DNA of 64,000 nucleotides from Akkermansia biwaensis (lineage in GTDB: Bacteria > Verrucomicrobiota > Verrucomicrobiia > Verrucomicrobiales > Akkermansiaceae), in assembly GCF_026072915.1 (NCBI RefSeq), contig NZ_AP025943.1, positions 2,046,001 to 2,110,000 on the forward strand, in the 5' to 3' direction. How positions within the stretch are numbered: the stretch's first letter is position 1; every line of letters begins with the position of its first letter. A program made the translations under genes and the position numbers. The notes beneath the pieces were generated by a model. That model searched no databases. It saw only the letters and a program-made list of their open reading frames with translations, and was not told where the DNA came from. This document shows positions 8,084-15,613 of the stretch, one piece after another.

Positions 8084-9811
8084 ATGAGTGAAGAACAACA
8101 TGGCTCCGAAGAAAACGGAGGTATCCGCATTAATAAATTCCTGGCATCCTGCGGCATTGATTCCCGCCGGGTGGCTGACAGATTGATTGAGGAAGGACGT
8201 GTGGAGGTGAACGGGAAAGTTATTGATACTCCCGGAATGAAAGTAACCGATAAGGATTTCGTGAAGGTGGACGGCCGCCACATGACTCCCATGGAGGAAG
8301 TCGTAGTGCTGCTGAACAAGCCCCGCGGCTATGTGTGCAGCCGTGAGGCCCAGGGCGCGATCGGCACTGTTTACGACTTGCTGCCGCCCCGTTTGCGCCA
8401 TTTGAATTACGTGGGCCGCCTGGATGCCGATTCCGAGGGCCTGCTGATCATGACCAACAAGGGAGAGCTGACTCAGACCCTTTCCCATCCCACCGGAGGC
8501 ATTGAGAAGGAGTACTGGGTGACGGTGGATCAGAATTTTGACAATTCCGTGCTGATGCAGTTTCTGCGCGGAGTCCGCATTCCGGAAGGCAACGCTAAGG
8601 CCAAATATGTCTGCCGCGCTTCCGCGCGCCGCGCCTGCATCGTGCTGGAGCAGGGCTTGAAACGGCAGGTCCGCCAGATGTTCCAGTGCCTGGGCCTGCG
8701 CGTGCGTAAGCTGGTGCGCGTGCGCATCGGTTCCTTGTGGGGCGGTGATTTGGACCCAGGAAGCTGGAGGTTCATGGATGATGCCGATGTGGCTCTTCTT
8801 CTGAAGAATCCGCCCCGCCAGCGCAAGTACCTGGGTGCGGCCCAGCTTGTTACCGGGACTTCCGCTAAAACGGAACAATCCGGCAGCGCTTCTGACTCCG
8901 ATGAGGGTTATGTATTTAATCCGGACGATTTTGAAGCGGGAGAATCTTATGAGCCTTCTCCCGAGATGAAGACCCGTTTTGCAGATACGGACGAACAGGA
9001 TGAGGTCGCGGAAGGTGATGTGATGCGGGACGATTCTTTCCGTTCCCGTGACCGCCGGAATGACCGGAGCGACGATTTCCGAGGTCGCCGCGAAGGTGGT
9101 TTTCAGCGCCGTGAAGGCGGTTTTGGAGGCGACCGCCGTGAGGGAGGATTCCAGCGTCGTGAAGGCGGTTTCAATAGGGATCGTCGCGAGGGAGGTTTCC
9201 AACGCCGTGAAGGTGGTTTTGGGGGTGACCGTCACGAGGGAGGTTTCCAACGCCGTGAAGGTGGTTTTGGGGGTGACCGTCACGAGGGAGGTTTCCAGCG
9301 TCGTGAAGGTGGTTTTAGAGGAGATCGTCGCGAGGGAGGTTTCCAACGCCGTGAAGGTGGTTTTAGAGGAGATCGTCGCGAGGGAGGTTTCCAACGCCGT
9401 GAAGGTGGTTTTGGGGGTGACCGTCGCGAGGGAGGTTTCCAGCGTCGTGAAGGCGGTTTTGGAGGAAATCGTCGCGAGGGAGGTTTCCAGCGTCGTGAAG
9501 GCGGTTTCGGAGGTGACCGTCGTGAAGGAGGTTTCCAGCGTCGTGAAGGCGGTTTTGGAGGAAATCGTCGTGAGGGAGGTTTCCAGCGTCGTGAAGGCGG
9601 CTTTGGAGGTGACCGTCGTGAAGGAGGTTTCCAGCGTCGTGAAGGCGGCTTTGGAGGCAACCGTCGTGAGGGAGGCTTCCAGCGTCGTGAAGGTGGTTTT
9701 GGAGGCGAACGCCGTGAAGGTGGCTTCCAGCGCCGCGAAGGAGGATTCCGCAAGCCCGGCTTCGGAGGCAGATTCTCCGGCGGTTTTTCCCGCGGAGGCA
9801 GAGGACGTTAA
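8084..9811 (+). CDS. RsuA/RluB-family rRNA pseudouridine synthase with a long RGG-like repeat tail
   Basis: Residues 13-60 form an S4 RNA-binding domain (IRINKFLASCGIDSRRVADRLI). Residues about 75-250 form the pseudouridine synthase core, with the catalytic aspartate in GRLDADSEGLL and the LEQGLKRQVRQMF segment near the end. It isomerises a uridine in rRNA; RluB (23S) is the nearest guess, RsuA cannot be excluded. After an acidic linker (residues 270-330), 14 tandem copies of a 16-residue unit EGGFQRREGGFGGDRR follow (residues 337-560), ending in a Gly/Arg cap. The family normally ends at about 250-300 residues, so half of this protein is the tail. RGG-like tails bind RNA, which fits the enzyme's substrate. 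Confidence 0.9.
   Translation: MSEEQHGSEENGGIRINKFLASCGIDSRRVADRLIEEGRVEVNGKVIDTPGMKVTDKDFVKVDGRHMTPMEEVVVLLNKPRGYVCSREAQGAIGTVYDLLPPRLRHLNYVGRLDADSEGLLIMTNKGELTQTLSHPTGGIEKEYWVTVDQNFDNSVLMQFLRGVRIPEGNAKAKYVCRASARRACIVLEQGLKRQVRQMFQCLGLRVRKLVRVRIGSLWGGDLDPGSWRFMDDADVALLLKNPPRQRKYLGAAQLVTGTSAKTEQSGSASDSDEGYVFNPDDFEAGESYEPSPEMKTRFADTDEQDEVAEGDVMRDDSFRSRDRRNDRSDDFRGRREGGFQRREGGFGGDRREGGFQRREGGFNRDRREGGFQRREGGFGGDRHEGGFQRREGGFGGDRHEGGFQRREGGFRGDRREGGFQRREGGFRGDRREGGFQRREGGFGGDRREGGFQRREGGFGGNRREGGFQRREGGFGGDRREGGFQRREGGFGGNRREGGFQRREGGFGGDRREGGFQRREGGFGGNRREGGFQRREGGFGGERREGGFQRREGGFRKPGFGGRFSGGFSRGGRGR
9092..9763 (+). repeat. Minisatellite: 14 tandem 48-bp units inside the pseudouridine synthase gene
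   Basis: Fourteen in-frame units of 48 bp, each encoding EGGFQRREGGF plus a variable five residues (GGDRR, NRDRR, GGDRH, RGDRR, GGNRR, GGERR). Units 8-12 alternate GGN and GGD, a sign of two-unit (96-bp) duplication. Because the unit is a multiple of three, copy-number change alters tail length without breaking the frame. Confidence 0.95.
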
Positions 9812-9829
9812 TCATTTACTTGTGCCGGT

Positions 9830-11257
9830 ATGAAGAGACATTGCAGATGGTGGTTCCTTGCCGGATTATGCGCGCTGTGCCTGGCACAGCCTTCTCTTCA
9901 GGCATCTCCTGTCCCTCCTTCTCCGGTTTCCGCCGGAGAAGGAGATTTTGACTCCTATCTGGCCGGGCTCAGGGAGAAAGCCCTGAACGGAGACGCAGAT
10001 GCGGCCAAACAACTGGTCGTGCATTATGAGGTGTCCGGCAATGTGCCGGAAACTTCCCGATGGATGAATCAGTACGTTTCCCTGACGGAGAAGGCGGCCG
10101 ATGCCGGGAACGTGTCTGCCATGCTGGACCTGGGCAAGCTGTTTTACACCGGCAGCCGTCTTTATCCCAAGAATATGGAGAAGGCCCGGTTCTGGTTTAC
10201 CCGCGCCGCAGACAGCGGCAATGCGGATGCCCAGTATCAGACGGCGGCGATGATTTCCAAGGGCATGGGAGGGCTCCGGGACGAGGCCCTGGCCACCAGC
10301 TATTATGAAAAGGCCCTCCATTCCTGGCAGAAGGAGGCGGAAGCGGGCGATCCCAAGGCCGCCCTGTGGGTGGGCCTTCTTTATGAAAGGAAGCTAGTAC
10401 CCGGCAGTTCCCCGGAGAAGTCCGTTCCCTGGCTGACACGTGCGGCTGAGCACGGCAACCTGACAGCCCAGGGTCTGCTTGGCTTCAAGTACCGGGACGG
10501 CCTCGGCGTGCCCCGGGATGCGAATTGGGCCGTGCAATGGTTTGAAAAGGCCGCGCAGCAAAAGGATTTGGGAGCTGTCATGGAACTGGGCATCATGTAC
10601 CGGGACGGCAAGTATGTGCCCCGGGACATGGAGAAGGCCCGCAAATGGTTTGAGAAGGGGGCGGAGTGGAAGGACCCGTACAGCATGGCCGCCCTGGCGG
10701 ATATGCTCATGGAAGATTCCCCGTCCGGGGAGCATGCCGCCCGTGCTTTAGCTTTGTACCGGGAGGCCGCCGCCATCGGCTATGCTCCCGCGGCCCTGAA
10801 GGCGGCGGAACTGCTTCAGAACGGCAAGGGCGGGGAATTGGATGCTGATGAAGCGTACAGGCTTCTGCGCCGTGTCGTGGATGCTACGGGAAATCCCAAG
10901 GGCATGTACATGCTGGCCCAGCTTTATTACGCCAGGGGGGATGAGGCCCAGGGAGATTCCCTGATGAAAGCTTCCGCCCAGGCGGCCTATCTGCCTGCCA
11001 TGAATCGCATGGCGCGCCTGCATCTGCTCCCGGACAGTTCCCTGGCCTGGAATCCTGTACTGTCTTATTATTATTGGAGCCAGGCCGGAGAATTGGGCGA
11101 CGAAGGGGCGGCATCCGCCGCATCCTGGCTTCTGTGGGGCAGTTTGGCGGTGCTTTCCCTGGTGATTTTCCTCGTGGTCTGGCGTTTTCACCGTTTTGCC
11201 GTCAGGAGGCTTGCAGAACAGCAAAAGCAGGAACAGGCTGGGAGCGATGACGCATGA
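9830..11257 (+). CDS. Exported Sel1-repeat protein with C-terminal membrane anchor
   Basis: A 475-residue protein with a signal peptide (cleavage near residue 25, after SLQA) and at least seven Sel1-type tetratricopeptide repeats. These include AMLDLGKLFYTGSRLYPKNMEKARFW-like units and two clear GxGVPRDxxxAxxWFEKAA copies. They make a superhelical protein-binding surface. A hydrophobic segment at about residues 432-453 with a short basic tail should anchor the protein, leaving the repeats in the periplasm. Sel1 proteins act as adaptors; no enzymatic residue is present. It starts 18 bases after the pseudouridine synthase gene and could be cotranscribed with it. tatA follows after 55 bases. Confidence 0.82.
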   Translation: MKRHCRWWFLAGLCALCLAQPSLQASPVPPSPVSAGEGDFDSYLAGLREKALNGDADAAKQLVVHYEVSGNVPETSRWMNQYVSLTEKAADAGNVSAMLDLGKLFYTGSRLYPKNMEKARFWFTRAADSGNADAQYQTAAMISKGMGGLRDEALATSYYEKALHSWQKEAEAGDPKAALWVGLLYERKLVPGSSPEKSVPWLTRAAEHGNLTAQGLLGFKYRDGLGVPRDANWAVQWFEKAAQQKDLGAVMELGIMYRDGKYVPRDMEKARKWFEKGAEWKDPYSMAALADMLMEDSPSGEHAARALALYREAAAIGYAPAALKAAELLQNGKGGELDADEAYRLLRRVVDATGNPKGMYMLAQLYYARGDEAQGDSLMKASAQAAYLPAMNRMARLHLLPDSSLAWNPVLSYYYWSQAGELGDEGAASAASWLLWGSLAVLSLVIFLVVWRFHRFAVRRLAEQQKQEQAGSDDA

Positions 11258-11312
11258 AGCGTATTATGAAGTTCCACATTGAAATAAATCTGTTAAAAAT
11301 ATTGTATCTTCC

Positions 11313-11612
11313 ATGATGAATACACTAGCTATTTTCGGTCTGGGAACTCCGGAGATCATCGCCATTCTGGTGATCGTCTTTCTGCTGTTCGGAGCCAAGA
11401 AACTTCCGGAATTCGCCCGTGGACTGGGCAAGAGCCTGGGAGAGTTCAAGAAGGCCAAATCCGAGTTTGAGGAGGAGTTGTTGAAGACGGAAAAGGAAGC
11501 CATGTCCGATTCCTCCGCTTCCAAGCCGGAATCCAGGCCTTCTCCGGAACTTTCCCAGCCCATTGATGTGGAAGCGGAAAAACCGGAGGAAACCAATCAG
11601 GAAGGGAAGTAG
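11313..11612 (+). CDS. tatA: Sec-independent protein translocase subunit TatA
   Basis: A 99-residue protein with the TatA/TatE plan: a short hydrophobic N-terminal helix ([24 protein letters not shown], residues 13-36), the FGxxxLP hinge, then an amphipathic helix ([20 protein letters not shown]) and an acidic, flexible tail. TatA oligomerises to form the passage for folded twin-arginine proteins through the inner membrane. TatB is similar in layout but has a Glu in the membrane helix; here Pro-Glu precedes it, which leaves some doubt, but length and the K-rich amphipathic helix fit TatA. No tatB or tatC is next to it. A terminator follows 27 bases after the stop. Confidence 0.88.
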   Translation: MMNTLAIFGLGTPEIIAILVIVFLLFGAKKLPEFARGLGKSLGEFKKAKSEFEEELLKTEKEAMSDSSASKPESRPSPELSQPIDVEAEKPEETNQEGK

Positions 11613-11639
11613 ATTTTCATTCAGTAGAAAATTTGAGCA

Positions 11640-11664
11640 GGCGGGATTTTTTCCCGCCTTTTTT
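11640..11664 (+). terminator. Terminator of tatA
   Basis: Stem GGCGGGA/TCCCGCC with a T-rich loop followed by seven T. Confidence 0.88.
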
Positions 11665-11941
11665 GTCGGCCTTTCCCATGCCTTTCCATAGCTAGCAGAC
11701 TGTACCGATTTCGATATTCCGCGATTGAGTCCAGGGAGTATCCTTTGCAGCATGTTCTGCTTGATCAGGGGCAACCTTTTAAAAATGAAATCTATGAGCA
11801 GGAAACCGGACCCTGTATGTCTGGCAACATGGTGTCCTGTGAAATTGATGTAAACTCATTTGTAGGGAGCCGACGATTATCTGAAGAAGGTGAGAACGCA
11901 GAGGGTATTCTTTATCATTGTTTAAAAGCATCTCCATAAAG

Positions 11942-12241
11942 ATGAAGGTGAAATCATACTATCCCGTGCTGGCTTCATGGATCATTACATTGCTTTTCTG
12001 TGGAACAAACATGGGAGTCCGTTTTTATGGTTTTCCGAAATGGATGGACTTAAGCAACTTGTCTGAATTGGCCACGGTGTTTTTTGGGTTAATAATACTG
12101 GGAGGACCTATTCTTAGTTTGTTGTGGGGAGTAGGCGGACTCATTGAAAATAAAGAGAAAAAAGATTTCATCATAGCTCTGGTTTTGTCTGTTTTATGGT
12201 TTCTTCCATTTTTGATTGTCTTTGCTCTTGGACTTTCATGA
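11942..12241 (+). CDS. Small membrane protein, unknown function
   Basis: About 99 residues from ATG 11942 (an in-frame TTG at 11918 adds eight). Three hydrophobic segments are visible: YPVLASWIITLLFCGTNMG, LATVFFGLIILGGPILSLLW and FIIALVLSVLWFLPFLIVFA. The short loops between them carry Lys/Glu. It is most likely an integral inner-membrane protein; I do not recognise the family. The region from 11665 is AT-richer than the surrounding core. A terminator follows. The stretch 11665-11917 before it shows no convincing gene. Confidence 0.5.
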   Translation: MKVKSYYPVLASWIITLLFCGTNMGVRFYGFPKWMDLSNLSELATVFFGLIILGGPILSLLWGVGGLIENKEKKDFIIALVLSVLWFLPFLIVFALGLS

Positions 12242-12265
12242 GGAGCCAACAGCATTGTTGCCAGG

Positions 12266-12297
12266 CTGTTCTCTTATTTCTGTGAGAACAGTTTTTG
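12266..12297 (+). terminator. Terminator of the small membrane protein gene
   Basis: Stem CTGTTCTC/GAGAACAG with a 10-base loop followed by a T-rich run. Confidence 0.75.
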
Positions 12298-12491
12298 TTT
12301 TTCCTTAGTCTGGGATTATCCTATGGGTATGAGATTTTTTTTGAGGAACATGCCGTGTACGCATGAAGAATTGTGCTGGATGAAAATCGATGCGGGAAAC
12401 TTGAAATTGTGCGCATGAACAGATGAAATTCATTATCCCGGAAGGCATTGATTTCTTGCGTTGGACGGGGGCTTGTTGTACACATGTTTTA

Positions 12492-13898
12492 ATGAAAATT
12501 CATTTTTGCGGCGCGGCAGGTACGACGACGGGGTCCCAGCATTTGCTGGAGGTGAACGGGAGCAGAATTCTTCTGGATTGCGGCATGTATCAGGGCAGGC
12601 GCGAGGAAGCGTGGCACATCAACAAGGATTTTCCGTATTTTTCTCCGGCAGATGTGGACGTGGTGATTCTTTCCCATGCGCACATCGACCATTCCGGGAA
12701 CCTTCCCAATCTGGTGAAGAAGGGGTTCCAGGGGAATGTGTACAGCACGTACGCCACGCGCGACCTTTGCCAGATCATGCTGGCGGACGCCGCCCGCATC
12801 CAGGAGCACGACTGCGCCTTTATCAACAAGATGAACAAGCGCCGCGGCATTGACCAGCCGGAGGTGTACCCCACGTATTCCGAGCAGGATGCGGAGCGCT
12901 GCATGCGCCTGTTCGTGAACATCGGCTATGAACGGCCCATTCCGGTGGCTCCGGGGGTGACGCTGACGTTTTACGACGCAGGGCACATTCTGGGAGCCGC
13001 CCAGGTATGCCTGGATATTGAAGACCGCGACGACGGTAAGAAGAAGCGTTTCCTGTTTTCCGGGGACGTGGGGAGGGGAGACAACGAGCTCCTGCGTGAT
13101 CCCGTGCCTGTGCCGGATGTAGATATTCTGCTGATGGAAAGCACCTACGGCGGTCGTTTCCATGAAGCCCCCTCCCGGGATGACGAGACGTTCTGCCAGG
13201 CGATCAGGGAGGCCCTGGAACTGGGAGGCCGCATTTACATTCCCTCCTTTGCGGTGGAGCGCACCCAGCAGCTCCTTTACCTGCTGAACAGGGCCTACCA
13301 TGAAGGCCATCTTCCCCTGCTGCCCGTGTACGTGGACAGCCCCATGGCCGTGAGCGCCACGGGAATTTTCAGCATCCATCCGGAGTGTTTCAACAAGGAA
13401 GTGTATGATTTCCTGTTCCGGGAACAGGACCCGTTTTCTTTTGAGCAGCTGCGATTGATCCGCTCTGTGGGAGAGTCCCAGGCATTGAACAGGATGGACG
13501 GCCAGGCCATCATCATTTCCGCTTCCGGCATGTGCGAGGCCGGACGCATCCTGCACCATTTGGCAAACAACATCGGCAATCCGAAGAATACCGTCCTTTT
13601 TGTAGGGTATTGCGCGGAACATACCCTGGGACGTAAGATCATCGACGGATGGAAGGAGGTCCCGATCCTGGGCAAGCAATACCGCGTGCGCGCCAGAATC
13701 CGGGAGATGGATTCCTTCTCCGGCCATGCAGACCACGGCGAGCTGCTGGAGTATTTTGACAGGACCGGCGGTCCCAAGAGCAATATCATTCTGGTGCACG
13801 GGGAGGAACAGGCGTCTCTCGCGCTGGCGAATGCCCTGGAGGAACGGCAGGCCAATCCGGTGTCCATAGCGCAGCTTGGCAGCGTCATGGTGCTTTGA
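12492..13898 (+). CDS. Beta-CASP metallo-beta-lactamase-fold RNA exonuclease or processing enzyme
   Basis: A 468-residue protein starting MKIHFCGAAGTTTGSQHLL, the usual start of this family; the frame is open to 12423 but the extra residues do not fit. The metallo-beta-lactamase motif SHAHIDHSG supplies zinc ligands, with further ligands near YDAGHILGA and SGDVG. The beta-CASP insert begins with LMESTYGGR and carries FAVERTQQLLYLL and ASGMCEAGRILHHL; the C-terminal SFSGHADHGEL holds the last conserved His. Such enzymes (CPSF73/RNase J relatives, YsH1-like) cut or trim RNA using two zinc ions. Cytoplasmic. It stands alone with 140 bases before the Spx-like gene. Confidence 0.9.
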   Translation: MKIHFCGAAGTTTGSQHLLEVNGSRILLDCGMYQGRREEAWHINKDFPYFSPADVDVVILSHAHIDHSGNLPNLVKKGFQGNVYSTYATRDLCQIMLADAARIQEHDCAFINKMNKRRGIDQPEVYPTYSEQDAERCMRLFVNIGYERPIPVAPGVTLTFYDAGHILGAAQVCLDIEDRDDGKKKRFLFSGDVGRGDNELLRDPVPVPDVDILLMESTYGGRFHEAPSRDDETFCQAIREALELGGRIYIPSFAVERTQQLLYLLNRAYHEGHLPLLPVYVDSPMAVSATGIFSIHPECFNKEVYDFLFREQDPFSFEQLRLIRSVGESQALNRMDGQAIIISASGMCEAGRILHHLANNIGNPKNTVLFVGYCAEHTLGRKIIDGWKEVPILGKQYRVRARIREMDSFSGHADHGELLEYFDRTGGPKSNIILVHGEEQASLALANALEERQANPVSIAQLGSVMVL

Positions 13899-14033
13899 GC
13901 GGAATGCCGGAGCTGAATGGCGCTTTTTCCGCGGGTCCTTGTCCATGTGTGGAATCATTCCAATCAAGTCATGACGGCATGATGGCTGTGCTGGCCGCTT
14001 GACCCGGAGTTTATGCGGGGCTAGCGTGAGGAT

Positions 14034-14393
14034 ATGTCTTGCCTGTTTATCGAATATCCCAAGTGCACGACCTGCCAGAAAGCCAAGAAATGGCTTGATG
14101 AACAAGGTGTTTCCTATGAAGACCGCCACATCGTGGAACAGAATCCCACGAAGGAGGAACTTCTCGCATGGATCCGGGACAGCGGGCTGCCATCCAGGAA
14201 GTTTTTCAATACCAGCGGCCTGATGTACAAGAATCTGGGGCTGAAGGACAAGCTTCCCTGCATGAGCCTGGAGGAGCAAGCGGCTCTGCTGGCGACCAAC
14301 GGCATGCTGGTGAAGCGGCCCATTTTAATTGTCAACGGGCGTATCTGCGTCGGCTTCAAGGCCGATGAGTGGAAAGCCGCCCTCCATCCCTGA
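14034..14393 (+). CDS. Spx/MgsR/ArsC-like thioredoxin-fold protein
   Basis: A 119-residue protein with the ArsC/Spx fold: IEYPKCTTCQKAKKWL contains a CxxC redox pair (Spx type; true arsenate reductases have a single Cys at that place), followed by the middle helices and VKRPILIVNGRICVGF with the conserved RP(I/L)xxxxG block near the end. In Firmicutes such proteins sense disulphide stress through RNA polymerase. In Gram-negatives the YffB/Spx-like relatives have poorly known roles, so I keep the name generic. It is followed by the channel gene after 8 bases, or overlaps it if a longer channel start is used. The pair are probably cotranscribed. Confidence 0.85.
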   Translation: MSCLFIEYPKCTTCQKAKKWLDEQGVSYEDRHIVEQNPTKEELLAWIRDSGLPSRKFFNTSGLMYKNLGLKDKLPCMSLEEQAALLATNGMLVKRPILIVNGRICVGFKADEWKAALHP

Positions 14394-14401
14394 ATACTCC
14401 C

Positions 14402-15178
14402 ATGCCCCTGATTACCCGCACGAAGGAAGGCGCAGCCAATTTCGGCCCCTGGGAGAATGTCGTCCGGGTGCTGATCCTGGTCTGGTTTGTCCTGTACACG
14501 TTGAATGCCATTCCGGACGTTCATCCCATGGTGGGGAGGATTGCCGGCAAGGTGAATAATTGGATCAGCTATTTCTTCGTTTTTGAATACATTCTGCGGG
14601 TATTGTGCGCCAAGCCGCGCAGGATGTATGTGTTCAGCGGCATGGGGATTCTGGATTTCATTGTCTGCCTGCCGTTCCTGAGCATGTTTTTCGGGGCGGA
14701 CTGGCAGGTGCTGTATTCCCTCCGGCTTGTCCGGGTACTGGCCATTTTCAAGCTGGCGCGCTTTAATAAAACCGCCGCCAGTTTCAAGAGGGCCTTTTAC
14801 CTGATCCGGGACGAGTTTTTCCTGTTCTTTTCCGTCATCCTGTTCATGCTGTATGTGACCTCCCTGGGGATTTACATTGCGGAGCACGAGGCCCAGCCGG
14901 AAAAGTTCAGATCGTTTTTCGACGCCCTCTGGTTTGCCGTGGAAACCCTGAGTACGGTGGGATACGGAGACTTGGTGCCGATTACGGCGATGGGGCGCAT
15001 TTTTACCGGGGTGATCATGTTCATCGCCGTGTCCATCATTGCCATTTCAACGGGCCTGATTACTTCCGCCTTTTCCCGCGTCTGGCAGGAGGAGAATATT
15101 TTCCCGCGCCATCGCAGGAGTGCCGCAACCAAAGCGCCGGCTACCGCGGAGAGTGACAAGCCGGAAACGGGGAATTAG
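14402..15178 (+). CDS. Voltage-gated-type potassium channel (six-helix ion transporter)
   Basis: About 258 residues from ATG 14402 (ATG 14369 adds 11 and overlaps the Spx-like gene). The order is S1 (VLILVWFVLYTLNAI), S2 (ISYFFVFEYILRVL), S3 (ILDFIVCLPFLSMFF), an S4-like helix with regularly spaced Arg (LRLVRVLAIFKLARF), S5, the pore helix, the selectivity filter TVGYGD and S6. The filter shows potassium selectivity. The short cytosolic tail has no RCK or cyclic-nucleotide domain, so gating is presumably by voltage. Located in the inner membrane. Confidence 0.92.
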   Translation: MPLITRTKEGAANFGPWENVVRVLILVWFVLYTLNAIPDVHPMVGRIAGKVNNWISYFFVFEYILRVLCAKPRRMYVFSGMGILDFIVCLPFLSMFFGADWQVLYSLRLVRVLAIFKLARFNKTAASFKRAFYLIRDEFFLFFSVILFMLYVTSLGIYIAEHEAQPEKFRSFFDALWFAVETLSTVGYGDLVPITAMGRIFTGVIMFIAVSIIAISTGLITSAFSRVWQEENIFPRHRRSAATKAPATAESDKPETGN

Positions 15179-15544
15179 GGTGGCTCGGCCTTCCTCTGCC
15201 TGAAGACAGGCTTTTTGGTTACGATGGGGAGGCAGGGGGGACCGCGGCGTGTTTCCCATGCCTGGAGGAAATGCCTTGATGTTGCCGCGGGGAGGTTTTT
15301 TCATTCCGCAGGAGGGAAGAGCCTGCCCTGTATGGGTTCCGGAGGCTCCATGCCGCCGTGGATCGGCATGTTTCCTGTGGTTCCATTCCCGATCGCCTTC
15401 CTTTCATGGAAGAAACATTTCCCGCCTGTGTGAAGGAATATTTTTTGCGGAAGGCGGTGAGGGCGTTTTCGAGTTTTTAATTATTCCCGGAGGGATGTGC
15501 CGGTGGAAGCCGGAAGGGGGAGTTTGATTTATTTTCCTCCAGCT
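15179..15544. other. Intergenic stretch
   Basis: About 365 bases between convergent genes. No credible gene and no clear terminator for the channel gene were found. Confidence 0.5.
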
Positions 15545-15579
15545 CAAAAAAGGCTGCCCCACGGAAAGCGGGGCAGCCT
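15545..15579 (-). terminator. Terminator of the GT35 gene
   Basis: On the minus strand a perfect 9-bp stem GGCTGCCCC/GGGGCAGCC (15570-15578 with 15552-15560) with a 9-base loop is followed by six T. Confidence 0.88.
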
Positions 15580-15613
15580 GTCAATATTGTCCGGCAACCG
15601 GGAGGAATGGCTC

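Noticed and set aside
9280-9753. Minus-strand frame with PPSRRWK repeats, and tandem repeats resembling a CRISPR array
   Set aside because: The repeats are contiguous 48-bp in-frame units without spacers and belong to the pseudouridine synthase tail; the antisense frame is a shadow.
11745-11939. 64-codon frame between tatA and the small membrane gene
   Set aside because: No start signal, family or composition support; it overlaps the likely 5' end of the membrane gene. A decayed gene cannot be excluded.
12489-14279. 596-codon antisense frame over the beta-CASP nuclease gene
   Set aside because: Spurious frame in GC-rich coding DNA; the sense strand has two recognisable genes.
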